This document shows positions 22,279-31,138 of a stretch of DNA of 64,000 nt, piece after piece. The stretch lies in assembly GCF_002102185.1 (NCBI RefSeq), contig NZ_LQOW01000031.1, positions 620,001-684,000 on the forward strand, in the 5' to 3' direction. The notes under the pieces were generated by a model. The model saw only the letters and a program-made list of their open reading frames with translations. It did not search any database and was not told where the DNA came from. Each line of letters begins with the position of its first letter. The first letter of the stretch is position 1. A program made the position numbers and the translations under genes. This stretch comes from Mycobacterium fragae (GTDB lineage Bacteria; Actinomycetota; Actinomycetes; Mycobacteriales; Mycobacteriaceae).

Positions 22279-24318
22279 CTACGGCCCGGTCAGTGCCTCC
22301 ACGTGGTAGCGGCTGGCGGTCCAGGGTGGGGCGCTGCGGATAGGTGTGAGTGTGACGGTTACCCGGGCTTTCCCTGCGGTGAGTGAGTCAGGCACAAGGT
22401 AGGTGTCATCAAGCCAGCGGTGAAAGGTGTTGCTGCGCGGCTGCAACCAGTTCCCGGCAGGAACACCGTCGATGGCAACGTCCGCTGATTGATAGCCGAT
22501 CGATTGGTCCGACGTGCGGCGCAGCAGGATGCCGTGATTGTCCGGCTGGATTTGAACGTCGAATGTGATCGGAGCCTGGGTGGCGTGGACTACACCGGCG
22601 ATAGGGCGGGTGTCGTCGTTCCCCTCGTATTCGCTGATCAGCGGCTGTTCGGTGGCGTCGGCGTCGGTGTAGCGGTGCAGGAGTCGGCTGACAGGATCGG
22701 CAGGGTTGACGTCGTCGGTGGGTGCGACGGTGTCGTTCGGTTGTGTGTAGAGGAAAGCGGTTGAGCTGTAGTCGGGTTGGACCATGTTGCGTTTACCGTG
22801 CTCGATGCCGAATCGAAATGCCGAGTGATAACCGATAGCGTCGGCCAGCATCAGCCGATACGCGGCGATACAGTAATCCGCGCAACCACCTGTGGCCGTG
22901 CGCTGGTCGGGTTGGCCTGTGACCGGGGCGCTGAAGTGCGTGCCGTCTTTGAAGTACCAGCCGCCCTCGTAGAAGTCCTCGGTACCGGTGCCGTACCACT
23001 GGGGCGACGCCGCACCGTCTGTGTAAACCCGTTCGGCTCCTTCGAGAAAGTACGGGGCGCCCTCGCTGAACGACGTTTTGATCCGGGTACCGCGGATGGT
23101 GTGGCTGACGCCGACGAATTTGCCGTGGCCGTGTTCATCAGCGAACAACCAGTCCTGACCGATGGTCGTGGGTCCGGCATGCGAGCGGGCGGTGAAGTAG
23201 CCGGCGCGGCCGCTGGCTAACGCGGGTGCCCACTGGGGATCGGGTGTGGTGACGACATCGCTGCCGATGCCCGGTACGGGATTGGCGGTCGTGTTGACGA
23301 GGGTGACACGGGCGGTACTGGCGAAAGGCATTGGCCACCACTCCGACAACGACAACGAGCCGCCGGGTTCGGCGATCGTGGCGAACATCAGCGATCGCAC
23401 ATCGGTGGCGCCGAGTCCGGCGCCGAAGAATTCACCAAGAGGCGAGTCGACCATGGTTTGGCCGTCGAACTCGACCTGCAGCCGCAACCCGGTCAGGAGT
23501 TGATCGGTCGGTTCGGACAGCCGTAGACGCAGTGCCGAGATACTGCCCGAGCCAGTCGATTCCGCGATCGTCGCTCCACCGTAGGCGGGTAGCTCGACGA
23601 CCCGATTGGTATGCGTTGCTGCGAGTGTTCCCGGTTTGGGGTCGACGGCGTCCGCCGCGCGCAGGGTGGCGATCACGTCGCGGGCGGGGTCGGAGGGCGA
23701 GAAAGTGGCCACGCCGTCGGCGGTCGAAAACTGGCGGTAATCGACGTGGTAGTACTGCAAATTCGACGCGACGCTGATTCGCATCGACCGTCGGTACGGC
23801 ATCGGTACTTTGACATAAACTCCGCCCGGTGACTGCGCAGCGTTGGCCACCAGAGGCCACACGAACGGCGCACCCAATCCACCGTCGACCAAGGATTGCA
23901 GCGGTGTATCGATCACCGTCTGTCCATCCAGCTCGATGCGGATTGTTCCGATGCGGGTCACATTTCCGCCGTCGCGGGTGAACCAGATCGAATCAATCTC
24001 GCCGGCGCCGCGGTCCTCCGCGATGACGCAGCCGGCGCCACCGGATGCCAAACATCCGCCGCTGCCGTTCTTGTTACCGGTGGAGATATCGAAATCACCG
24101 CCGCTTCGATCGAAGCTCGACACCTGCAGAGTCTGTGTGCCGGCGCTCAGATACGGCAACCGATCCAATCGGCGGTAGGTGTCCCAGCCCACCGCCTGTT
24201 TGTCGGGTCGTGTGATAACGGGCTCCGCACCCGCTACGCCTAACGGAGCAACACCGGCAATTCCCAACAGCAGCAAGGACGCCGACATCGCGGACAGCGT
24301 CCGAACAGCCACCGACAT
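22279..24318 (-). CDS. Secreted GH172-like (DUF2961) glycoside hydrolase family protein
   Basis: A 679-residue exported protein with a signal peptide at about residues 1-31. Two jelly-roll-like halves follow, with the repeated phrases IELDGQTVIDTPL (about 128) and VEFDGQTMVDSPLGEFFG (about 282). The DUF2961/GH172 hallmark GTGTEDFYEGGWYF is at 443-456, and APYFLEGAERVYTDG before it supplies another conserved acid (E426). GH172 includes fructofuranosidases and exo-D-arabinofuranosidases acting on mycobacterial arabinan, so cell-wall arabinan is a candidate substrate. I chose ATG 24318 by the signal peptide; ATG 24378 would lengthen the N-region by 20 residues. Neighbouring lytic transglycosylase supports a wall role. 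Confidence 0.8.
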   Translation of the reverse strand: MSVAVRTLSAMSASLLLLGIAGVAPLGVAGAEPVITRPDKQAVGWDTYRRLDRLPYLSAGTQTLQVSSFDRSGGDFDISTGNKNGSGGCLASGGAGCVIAEDRGAGEIDSIWFTRDGGNVTRIGTIRIELDGQTVIDTPLQSLVDGGLGAPFVWPLVANAAQSPGGVYVKVPMPYRRSMRISVASNLQYYHVDYRQFSTADGVATFSPSDPARDVIATLRAADAVDPKPGTLAATHTNRVVELPAYGGATIAESTGSGSISALRLRLSEPTDQLLTGLRLQVEFDGQTMVDSPLGEFFGAGLGATDVRSLMFATIAEPGGSLSLSEWWPMPFASTARVTLVNTTANPVPGIGSDVVTTPDPQWAPALASGRAGYFTARSHAGPTTIGQDWLFADEHGHGKFVGVSHTIRGTRIKTSFSEGAPYFLEGAERVYTDGAASPQWYGTGTEDFYEGGWYFKDGTHFSAPVTGQPDQRTATGGCADYCIAAYRLMLADAIGYHSAFRFGIEHGKRNMVQPDYSSTAFLYTQPNDTVAPTDDVNPADPVSRLLHRYTDADATEQPLISEYEGNDDTRPIAGVVHATQAPITFDVQIQPDNHGILLRRTSDQSIGYQSADVAIDGVPAGNWLQPRSNTFHRWLDDTYLVPDSLTAGKARVTVTLTPIRSAPPWTASRYHVEALTGP

Positions 24319-24463
24319 AGGAACAGAGGCTAACTTTTCGGCTGCCTTGATCCCGGGGTTCAGGCCAACCCGCGACATATCGCGGACAACGGCGGATACT
24401 GCATCCGGTGACTGACCAACACCGGCCGCGTGCTGTGACGGGAACCGGCACCGGGACGGCAGG

Positions 24464-24901
24464 GTGAGCGACGATCGGTGCTTTGCCACCGTGATGCTCG
24501 ATGAAGAACTGTGGCGGTCGCTGGCCGCAATCGGTGGAGACCACCAAGTGGCGTGGGTGCATGGATGCACGCTCGAGCGTGGTCATCGTGGTGACCACAG
24601 AGCCTTGGCTTACCGCACTGACATACAGGGCTACTGGGTGCAATGGGACGAAAGCAGGAAACCGCGGCTCGCCGCGGTTGGTGAGGCCAATCAGCCGCGT
24701 CAGCCGGCACCGCCGCGTCAGCCGGCACCGCCGAGCACCGCCCACGCGTCGCCGGCTCCGGTTTCTCAATCGGCGCCCCGAGGCGACGCGCTGTGGGCTA
24801 TCGCCGCGGCCCTGGAGCGCCTCGCCGACGTGATTGCCGCCGCCTTCGACTCCACCGAAGGCCGGGGGCGACATGGCCGGGGCCCCGGCAGCGACCGATG
24901 A
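24464..24901 (+). CDS. Conserved hypothetical protein with Pro-rich linker
   Basis: A 145-residue protein starting at GTG 24464. The N-terminal 65 residues form a compact domain (CFATVMLDEELWRSLAAIGG, then HGCTLERGHRGDHRALAYR) with a C-H-H-H pattern that could bind a metal. A short repeat QPAPPRQPAPP follows, encoded by a DNA tandem of about 18 bp, and then a helical tail. I do not recognise the family. It is divergent from the GH172-like gene and 60 bp upstream of the DUF899 gene. Confidence 0.7.
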   Translation: MSDDRCFATVMLDEELWRSLAAIGGDHQVAWVHGCTLERGHRGDHRALAYRTDIQGYWVQWDESRKPRLAAVGEANQPRQPAPPRQPAPPSTAHASPAPVSQSAPRGDALWAIAAALERLADVIAAAFDSTEGRGRHGRGPGSDR

Positions 24902-24961
24902 ATTCCGGCGGCGCGACCAGTCATACCTTTGAGATCGAATCGGATAGCAAAGGCGGATCCC

Positions 24962-25651
24962 ATGTCCAAGGCACTGCCACCAATCGTGGATCACCAGACC
25001 TGGCGCGCCGCACTCGACGAGCTGCGCAAACGCGAGAAGGCGGCGACCCGCGAACTTGATGCGATCGCCGCTCAGCGGCGCCGTCTGCCAATGGTCGAAC
25101 TTTCCGACTACACGCTGATCGGCGCTGACGGGCCCATCCGCCTGGTCGATGTGTTCGACGGCCGCTCCCAGCTCATCGCCTACCACCACATGTGGTCAGA
25201 TGGCGCGGAGTGGCAGTGCGGAGGATGCACGGGCTTCACGTCGCAGTTCACTCGACTGGAGTTCCTCGACAACTACGACGCCCGCTTCGTCATCGTCACC
25301 AACGGACCGATCGAGGAGGCGCTGGCCTACAAAGAGAAGGTCGGCAACCGCATGGAGTGGTACTCGTCATCGGAGAGCTCGTTCGGCGCCGACATGGATG
25401 CACCGCCGAACGGCGGCTTCGCGGTCAACGTGTTCCTGCGCGACGGCGACACCGTGTACCGCACGTGGCACACGAACGGACGCGGCACTGAGCAGCTCAG
25501 CCACACCTTCGGGCTGATCGACATTCTGCCGTGGGGCCGCCAGGAAGAATGGCTCGATTCGCCCGAGGGTTGGCCCTCGCGCCCCACATACTCGGGTTGG
25601 CTCGACTCCCCCGATATCGCCCGTGCGTACGGACCCAAGGACAGCCCATGA
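24962..25651 (+). CDS. DUF899 thioredoxin-like family protein
   Basis: A 229-residue protein of the DUF899 family: RREKAATRELDAIAAQRRRLPMV near residue 30, LIAYHHMWSDGAEWQCGGCTGF near 85 and FLRDGDTVYRTWHTNGRGTEQL near 165. The CGGC pair sits where thioredoxin-fold proteins carry their redox Cys. The family is widespread in actinobacteria, often beside SRPBCC proteins as here, but its reaction is not established. Its stop overlaps the start of the next gene (ATGA). Confidence 0.87.
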   Translation: MSKALPPIVDHQTWRAALDELRKREKAATRELDAIAAQRRRLPMVELSDYTLIGADGPIRLVDVFDGRSQLIAYHHMWSDGAEWQCGGCTGFTSQFTRLEFLDNYDARFVIVTNGPIEEALAYKEKVGNRMEWYSSSESSFGADMDAPPNGGFAVNVFLRDGDTVYRTWHTNGRGTEQLSHTFGLIDILPWGRQEEWLDSPEGWPSRPTYSGWLDSPDIARAYGPKDSP

Positions 25652-26124
25652 CCGTCGACACCGAACGCTACGTCGCCACCCGCACGATCGCCGCGAGCCC
25701 GGAACAGATCTTCGCCGTCCTCGCCAACCCATCACGCCACTACAACACCGAGCCCACCGACTGGGTCCGGGATGCGGTGGACGCGGCGCCGATCACCAGC
25801 ACCGGACAGATCTTCGCGATGAATATGTATCTCACCGCGGCCGGAGGCGACTACGTCACCTACAACCTGGTCAATGTGTTCGACAAGGACCGTGCCATCG
25901 GGTGGATGCCGGGAACGCTCGACGATGCGGGCAACCACTCTCCCGGTGGGTGGTGGTGGCGCTACGACCTGGTTCCGAACCGAGACCGCACAGACGTCAC
26001 CCTCACCTACGACTGGAGCGGGACGCCTCAGGATTTCCGCGACCGGGTCGGCCGCATGCCCATATTTCCTGAGGACTACCTCGCCGGGTCGCTGGAGGCA
26101 CTAGAGCGATTCGTCACGGGTTGA
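25648..26124 (+). CDS. SRPBCC-fold (polyketide cyclase/START-like) protein
   Basis: A 158-residue single-domain protein. It has the usual SRPBCC opening (TRTIAASPEQIFAVLANPSRHYNTE), a Gly/Trp-rich central region and the C-terminal helix LAGSLEALERFV. These proteins bind hydrophobic ligands in a cavity. The start overlaps the DUF899 stop (ATGA) and its own stop overlaps the next gene (TTGA), so it is the middle gene of a tightly coupled three-gene operon. Confidence 0.87.
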   Translation: MTVDTERYVATRTIAASPEQIFAVLANPSRHYNTEPTDWVRDAVDAAPITSTGQIFAMNMYLTAAGGDYVTYNLVNVFDKDRAIGWMPGTLDDAGNHSPGGWWWRYDLVPNRDRTDVTLTYDWSGTPQDFRDRVGRMPIFPEDYLAGSLEALERFVTG

Positions 26125-26822
26125 TCCCCAGCGTCGTGATCGCTTTCCTCTGTGCCATGCCTTTGGAGCTCCGGCCGCTTCGACGGCGGCTGCGACTGCA
26201 GAAAACGGACCCCGGCCTAGTCGGCCGGATCGGCGACCGCGAAGTGATCGCGGTCGCCACCGGGATGGGCACGGCCCGGGCGCACGCCGCGACCATCCGA
26301 TTGCTGGACACGGTCGACATCGAATGGGTGATCGTCGTCGGCATCACCGGAGCCATCGATATCGACACCCCGATCGGGGCGCTGATAATGCCTGAGCTGG
26401 TAGTCAACGGCGCCGACGGCTCCGAATACCGGCCCAAGCCGCTTCCCCTCGGCAACGCGCACGGCAAGATGTGGACGAGCGACGAGCTGATCCTCGATCC
26501 AGTGGTCCACGCGGAGCTTCGGGCCCAGGGCGTGGTGTCGCTGGATATGGAGACGGCCGCCGTCGCCGAGGTCTGCCAGCAGCGCGGCGTGCCGTGGTCG
26601 GTGGTGCGTGCGATCAGCGACCGGGCCGGCGACGGCAGCGTCGATGCCGAGGTTCTCGGCATCACCTACCCGGACGGCAGGCCGAAGTTCTGGGCGGTGG
26701 CCCGCTACCTGGCCAGGCACCCCGAGGCGCTACCTCGGCTGGTCCGTCTCGCCCGAGGGTCCAAGCTGGCGAGCGAGCGGGCCGCCGATGCGGCCGTCTG
26801 GGCCGTAACGCTCAGCGGGTGA
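26121..26822 (+). CDS. Nucleoside phosphorylase/nucleosidase (PNP-UDP family) protein
   Basis: A 233-residue protein of the MTA/SAH nucleosidase-like family. Key elements are VATGMGTARAHAAT (phosphate or substrate loop), VVGITGAIDIDTPIG, the Met-Glu ribose site VSLDMETAAVAEVC and the catalytic Asp in VRAISDRAGD. The start is TTG 26121, overlapping the previous stop. True MTA/SAH nucleosidase is only one option; hopanoid-type nucleosidases share these motifs. The gene end overlaps by 11 bases with the convergent methyltransferase gene. Confidence 0.83.
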   Translation: MIPSVVIAFLCAMPLELRPLRRRLRLQKTDPGLVGRIGDREVIAVATGMGTARAHAATIRLLDTVDIEWVIVVGITGAIDIDTPIGALIMPELVVNGADGSEYRPKPLPLGNAHGKMWTSDELILDPVVHAELRAQGVVSLDMETAAVAEVCQQRGVPWSVVRAISDRAGDGSVDAEVLGITYPDGRPKFWAVARYLARHPEALPRLVRLARGSKLASERAADAAVWAVTLSG

Positions 26823-27657
26823 GAAGCGCGGCCGCACTCCAGGCTCGCCTGCCCGGGTGACGTGGATCCTGTTGGGGCAGCAGCGAAACCAAGCGCATCG
26901 AGATCGGCAAGCGACCAAAGCGGCGGGCGGCAGCCAGCAGCGATTCCACTGACAGCGCCCGCCAGCCGAGGTCTTCGAAGTAGGCCAGCCCGTTCTCGGG
27001 TGCGAACTTGAAGGGGGCATTCTGCAACATGCCCGCCATCTTCTTGTTCATCATCTTCTTCAGGCCCGGGCCGGCGAAGTCGAGCATCCACCAGGCGATC
27101 TCAGGTCGTTTGATCGCGTCTGAAAGCGCAGCGACCTCACGGTCTTGGAGATACATCAACAAGCCCTCGGTCAGGACAAGCGCTTTCGTCGCGCCGTCCA
27201 GGGCCTCGGTGAAAAAGGCGTTGCGGGCGTGCGGATCGGCCAGGTCGACGGGAATTCGGGTCAATTGGCATCGCGGTGTCTGATCGGCCAGCAGCTGCGT
27301 CTTTTCCGCAAGCAACTCGGGTAAGTCCGCCTCCACCCAAGGGAAATCAGACGGGAGATCCAAACGGTACGGCCGGGTGTCCAAACCGGCTGCCAAGTTC
27401 AGCACCCGGTCGCAGCCGTCGGCGATCGCTTCAGCGATGACGTCGTCGATGATCTTGGTACGCGCGACGAGCCACCACCCGCTGCGCGCCATTCGAGGCG
27501 CGCGGGAGACGATGGCTCGGCCCTGGTCGCCGGCGAGACGTGCGGCCAGCGGGTCACGGAAAAGCGCGTCCGATCGTGCTGATTCGGTTGCCCGGTATAA
27601 CGCGGTCCACCGGGCCGTATCGGAAACATGGGTGATGACGTGCCCGGTGTCTGTCAT
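26812..27657 (-). CDS. SAM-dependent methyltransferase, mycobacterial TIGR00027/LCMT-like family
   Basis: A 281-residue methyltransferase of the large mycobacterial family related to leucine carboxyl methyltransferases. Signature parts are VSDTARWTALYRATESARSDALFRDP at the N-terminus, the SAM motif VLNLAAGLDTRPYRLDLP near residue 85, and LVLTEGLLMYL. The ATG at 27657 gives the canonical N-terminus; a longer reading frame through the divergent GH16 gene is a shadow. Substrates of this family are mostly unknown. It is divergent from the first GH16 gene over 60 bp. Confidence 0.92.
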   Translation of the reverse strand: MTDTGHVITHVSDTARWTALYRATESARSDALFRDPLAARLAGDQGRAIVSRAPRMARSGWWLVARTKIIDDVIAEAIADGCDRVLNLAAGLDTRPYRLDLPSDFPWVEADLPELLAEKTQLLADQTPRCQLTRIPVDLADPHARNAFFTEALDGATKALVLTEGLLMYLQDREVAALSDAIKRPEIAWWMLDFAGPGLKKMMNKKMAGMLQNAPFKFAPENGLAYFEDLGWRALSVESLLAAARRFGRLPISMRLVSLLPQQDPRHPGRRAWSAAALLTR

Positions 27658-27702
27658 GTGTGCGTTATAGCATCCGCAACAGGTGATATTTGCGTCGGCT
27701 GC

Positions 27703-27708
27703 TATCGT
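27703..27708 (+). promoter_or_regulatory. Candidate -10 (TATCGT) of GH16 gene A
   Basis: TATCGT ends nine bases before the ATG at 27718, with no ribosome site between. The same layout precedes the other two GH16 paralogues, and GGCTGCTAT is shared with gene C. This predicts a leaderless transcript. Confidence 0.55.
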
Positions 27709-27717
27709 CGCTTGCTT

Positions 27718-28542
27718 ATGCGCGAAATGGATCGTCGCCGCATGATGCTGATGACCGGGATCGGCGTGGTAGCGGCCGCCCTCCCCGCCCCGGTGGCCCG
27801 AGCCGACCGGGTGCCCCCGCCCGCCGCTCCGCCAAGTGGGCAATCCGGGAACTACCTGTTCCACGACGAGTTCGACGGCTCGGCCGGCTCGGCCCCCGAT
27901 TCGTCGAAGTGGCTGGTGGCGCGGGCCCGCGAGCCGATGAAGGACCCGACGTATTGGGAGCGACCCGAGAACGTCGGACAGTACCGCGACGACCGGCAAA
28001 ATGTGTTCCTCGACGGCAAGTCCAACCTGGTGCTGCGCGCCGCGAAGGACGGCAACACCTACTACAGCGGCAAAATCCAAAGCTCGTGGCGGGGCGGGAT
28101 CGGGCACACCTGGGAAGCCCGGATCAAACTCGACTGCCTGACCGCTGGATGCTGGCCCGCGTTCTGGCTGGGTAACGACGACCGCGGCGAAATCGACATC
28201 CTTGAGTGGTACGGCAACGGCAGCTGGCCATCGGCAACCACCGTCCACACGAAACCAAACGGCTCCGAGTGGGCGACTCACAACATCGCGGTGGACAGCG
28301 GGTGGCACACGTGGCGCTGCCAGTGGGATGACGCCGGCATCCGCTTCTGGCAGGACTACGTCGACGGTGCGCAACCGTACTTCACTGTTCCGGCCAACTC
28401 CATCGCGGATTGGCCGTTCAACAACCCCGGCTACCAAGCGTTTCCGGTCTTCAACCTCGCCGTCGCCGGTTCCGGTGGAGGCGACCCGAGACCGGGCAGC
28501 TATCCGGCCCAGATGCTCGTCGACTGGATCCGTGTCTGGTAA
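27718..28542 (+). CDS. GH16 endo-beta-glucanase-type enzyme A (Rv0315 paralogue)
   Basis: A 274-residue exported enzyme. An N-terminal twin-Arg-like segment (EMDRRRMMLMTGIGVVAAALPAP) ends near ARA. The GH16 domain follows from about residue 46, with the catalytic motif EIDILE at E158, D160 and E163, so both the nucleophile and acid/base are present. The family cuts beta-1,3- or related glucans; M. tuberculosis Rv0315 is annotated as a beta-1,3-glucanase precursor. I start at ATG 27718, which aligns with the GTG starts of the two paralogues. A 5-bp gap precedes the next gene, so the two probably form an operon. Confidence 0.92.
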   Translation: MREMDRRRMMLMTGIGVVAAALPAPVARADRVPPPAAPPSGQSGNYLFHDEFDGSAGSAPDSSKWLVARAREPMKDPTYWERPENVGQYRDDRQNVFLDGKSNLVLRAAKDGNTYYSGKIQSSWRGGIGHTWEARIKLDCLTAGCWPAFWLGNDDRGEIDILEWYGNGSWPSATTVHTKPNGSEWATHNIAVDSGWHTWRCQWDDAGIRFWQDYVDGAQPYFTVPANSIADWPFNNPGYQAFPVFNLAVAGSGGGDPRPGSYPAQMLVDWIRVW

Positions 28543-28547
28543 CCCCA

Positions 28548-29369
28548 GTGGCTGATGCACTCCATTTCGTCGACGCCAACGGGCTGAGGTTCGCCTATCT
28601 GGAAGAGGGCTCGGGGCCGCTCGTGCTCATGCTTCACGGCTTCCCGGACACCGCGCATTCCTGGGACGATCTTCGCCCGCGGATCGCTGCCAACGGCTAC
28701 CGCGCGGTCAGTCCGTTTATGCGCGGGTATCACCCCAGCGCAATGCCGGATCGCGACCCCGATCAAGAAACCTTGGCACGCGATCCGCTCGCACTGATCG
28801 ACGCGCTCGGGGCCCGCGACGCGATCGTCATCGGCCACGACTGGGGAGCCTCCGCGGCATACGGTGCGGCAGCGCTCGGGCCGCAGCGAGTGAAAAAGCT
28901 GTTCGTCATCGGCATCCCCCACCCTGCAGCGATCAAGCCGTCGCTGAAAAAGCTGTGGGGCGTCCGCCACTTCGCGGCATACAAGCTACCCGGGGCGCCG
29001 AAGCGCTTCGCGCGCAATGACTTCGCGGCGCTTCCAGCTATTTACCGGCGATGGTCTCCGACATGGAACCCCGACCCGAAGGAATTCGATGCCGTCCGCG
29101 CGAGCTTCTCGAACCCGGCGAGCTTAAACGCGGCATTCGGCTACTACCGCAAGCTCTCCCCCATTGCCTCCGCATCACTGAAGGCGCGCATCGCCGTGCC
29201 GACGGTTGTCTTTGCCGGGCTCGACGATCCGATCGTCGAGCCCTCCGACTATCGCGGAGCAGCCCGCATGTTCGAGAACGAGTACACCGTCGAGGAAGTC
29301 CCAGGCGGCCATTTCATGCACCGGGAACATCCCGAGACGTTCGCTGAGCGGCTATTGGGTCACCTGTGA
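28548..29369 (+). CDS. Alpha/beta hydrolase, epoxide hydrolase/dehalogenase type
   Basis: A 273-residue alpha/beta hydrolase. The nucleophile elbow is GHDWGA, with Asp instead of Ser, as in epoxide hydrolases and haloalkane or haloacid dehalogenases. The oxyanion motif is HGFPD, the acid is probably in GLDDPIVE and the catalytic His in GGHFMHREHPE. The start is GTG 28548, five bases after the GH16 stop. Mycobacteria have many epoxide hydrolases of this group; the substrate is not known. Confidence 0.9.
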   Translation: MADALHFVDANGLRFAYLEEGSGPLVLMLHGFPDTAHSWDDLRPRIAANGYRAVSPFMRGYHPSAMPDRDPDQETLARDPLALIDALGARDAIVIGHDWGASAAYGAAALGPQRVKKLFVIGIPHPAAIKPSLKKLWGVRHFAAYKLPGAPKRFARNDFAALPAIYRRWSPTWNPDPKEFDAVRASFSNPASLNAAFGYYRKLSPIASASLKARIAVPTVVFAGLDDPIVEPSDYRGAARMFENEYTVEEVPGGHFMHREHPETFAERLLGHL

Positions 29370-29378
29370 TTGGAGCTC

Positions 29379-29708
29379 TCAGTAGTTGTTGCAGGTATTG
29401 GCGACCTGCGTGAACGTCCCGACATAGCTCTGGGCCCCGGGCATGCCGAGCACCTGCTGATACATCTGCTGTCGCCGATCCGGCGGCGCGGCGAGAAATG
29501 AACGCATCCAGGACTGCGCCGTAGGAGATGCGTTGAATTTGGCGGCAGTCGCCGGGTCTTGCGCGTTGAGCGCAGACACGACCTGTGAGTAGTTGCAGGT
29601 CGTGGTGATGATGGGATCATCGGCCGACGCGACCCCGGCCCCGGCGATCAACGACAATGTCAGACCGCCAACCGCAGCAGCCAGTCTGGTCAACGACAGC
29701 GTGGTCAT
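29379..29708 (-). CDS. Secreted hemophore-like protein (Rv0203/MHB family)
   Basis: A 109-residue exported protein with a signal peptide to about residue 29 (LTLSLIAGAGVASA). The mature helical domain begins TTCNYSQVVSALNAQDP and ends VANTCNNY, with two Cys that probably form the disulphide seen in the mycobacterial haem-binding hemophore family. The middle (FLAAPPDRRQQMYQQVLGMPGAQ) matches the family pattern. Rv0203 carries haem for uptake; whether this paralogue binds haem is not shown by sequence, as no clear Tyr/His set can be fixed. It converges on the hydrolase gene. Confidence 0.88.
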   Translation of the reverse strand: MTTLSLTRLAAAVGGLTLSLIAGAGVASADDPIITTTCNYSQVVSALNAQDPATAAKFNASPTAQSWMRSFLAAPPDRRQQMYQQVLGMPGAQSYVGTFTQVANTCNNY

Positions 29709-29815
29709 TTGTGGACCCCCTCCAAGTATTTGGGCGATAGCACAGCCTACAGCGTGTCGAAGAGGCCCACTCCGCCTGATTAGACTTCGGTAACTGATTG
29801 GCGGGGCATGTGCTG

Positions 29816-31138
29816 ATGGACCAAACGAAGCCGGGACCGGTCCGCGATCTGGCCGTCGACTTCTACCGCGTATCCGGTGTGATCCTCATCGTGCTGGGGC
29901 ATTGGCTGGCCGGGGCGGTGACCTACCACGACGGCTACTTCGGCCGCCAGAACCCGCTGCTCGACCAGCCCTGGACCCAGTGGTTGACCTGGCCCTTCCA
30001 GGCGGTGCCGACGTTCTTCCTGGTGGCCGGGTACGCAGGGGCGGTGTCCTGGGCGCACCGGTGTGACACCGGCGGGCTGTCGCGACCGGCCTGGCTTCGC
30101 CATCGCCTGGCCCGCGTGCTGGGGCCGACAGCCGTGTACGTCGCGGCGGTGTCTGTTGTGGTCGTGGTTCTGGACATCTGCAACATCGACGGGTCGACGC
30201 TCGAATATGCGGGTTGGGCGGTGGCCATGCATCTGTGGTTCCTCGCCGTGTATCTGGTGGTGGCATCGCTGACACCCATTGCGGTTGCCGCGCAACGCCG
30301 TTGGGGGCTCATGGTGCCCGGGGTGCTTGCGCTGGGCGTCGCGGCCGTAGACGCCGCATCCGTCGGCGCGCACGTGCCCTACCTCGGGTGGCTGAACTAC
30401 CTGCTCTGCTGGGCGACGCTGTACCAGCTCGGAATCGCTTGGCGCAGTGGATTATTAGCCGGCCGCCGGCCCGTGCTGCTGGCTGTCGGGTCCGGGATCG
30501 CGCTGGCACTGCTGATCGGCCTGGGACCCTATCCGGTCAGCATGATCGGCGTTCCCGGCCAAGCCGTCCAAAACAGCGAGCCGCCATCGATGGCAATGCT
30601 GGCGTTCGGATGCGCGCAGGCGGGCATCGTGATCATGATCGCCCCTATGGTCAACCGCGCGTTGCACGCCGAGCCAGTCGAACGCCTGCTGGGCGGCGCC
30701 AATCGCAATGTGATGGCCCTTTACCTATGGCACATGATTCCCGTCGTGATCGTGGCGATCATCGGCTACCCGAGCGGTCTGTTGCCCCAACCGACCGAAG
30801 GAACGGCGCAATGGTGGTTGGCGCGACTTGAGTGGGTGGTCATCCTCAGCCTGGTGACAGCGGGTGAGCTGGCGTTGTTGTGGTGGTGGCGGCGCGTTTT
30901 CGCCTCCCCGCTGCCGGCCCTCGGCGTACCAGTCAGGGGTAGGTGGGCCGAACCGGGAATGCTCGCCGGTGCCACGATGGCCGCATATGGCCTCGCGTTC
31001 TTTGCCGCTCTCGGCTTCGCGCCGGATGGGCGTTTTCCGTGGGTGACCGCGCTGGTCTTCGCGGCCGGCGTGGTCCTGGTGGCGATTCGCCCGGTCCAGG
31101 TAGATCGTCCTCGAACTTCCATGGAGGTGCAGCAGTGA
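29816..31138 (+). CDS. Acyltransferase-3 family membrane protein
   Basis: A 440-residue membrane protein with about ten helices. The first helix carries FYRVSGVILIVLGHW, with the conserved His of acyltransferase-3 enzymes, and the N-terminus (RDLAVDFYRVSG) is typical. A later block (NVMALYLWHMIPVVIV) contains the second conserved motif. These enzymes move acyl groups onto sugars or lipids across the membrane. I chose ATG 29816; GTG 29810 is possible. The stop overlaps the next gene's GTG by four bases. Confidence 0.87.
   Translation: MDQTKPGPVRDLAVDFYRVSGVILIVLGHWLAGAVTYHDGYFGRQNPLLDQPWTQWLTWPFQAVPTFFLVAGYAGAVSWAHRCDTGGLSRPAWLRHRLARVLGPTAVYVAAVSVVVVVLDICNIDGSTLEYAGWAVAMHLWFLAVYLVVASLTPIAVAAQRRWGLMVPGVLALGVAAVDAASVGAHVPYLGWLNYLLCWATLYQLGIAWRSGLLAGRRPVLLAVGSGIALALLIGLGPYPVSMIGVPGQAVQNSEPPSMAMLAFGCAQAGIVIMIAPMVNRALHAEPVERLLGGANRNVMALYLWHMIPVVIVAIIGYPSGLLPQPTEGTAQWWLARLEWVVILSLVTAGELALLWWWRRVFASPLPALGVPVRGRWAEPGMLAGATMAAYGLAFFAALGFAPDGRFPWVTALVFAAGVVLVAIRPVQVDRPRTSMEVQQ

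Noticed and set aside
22279..24570. Start of the GH172-like gene at 24570
   Set aside because: The extra 84 residues have no signal character and overlap the divergent gene at 24464; a signal peptide begins at 24318.
27658..28560. Upstream extension of the methyltransferase frame through the GH16 gene
   Set aside because: The family N-terminus is at 27657 and the extension lies opposite a well-supported GH16 enzyme.
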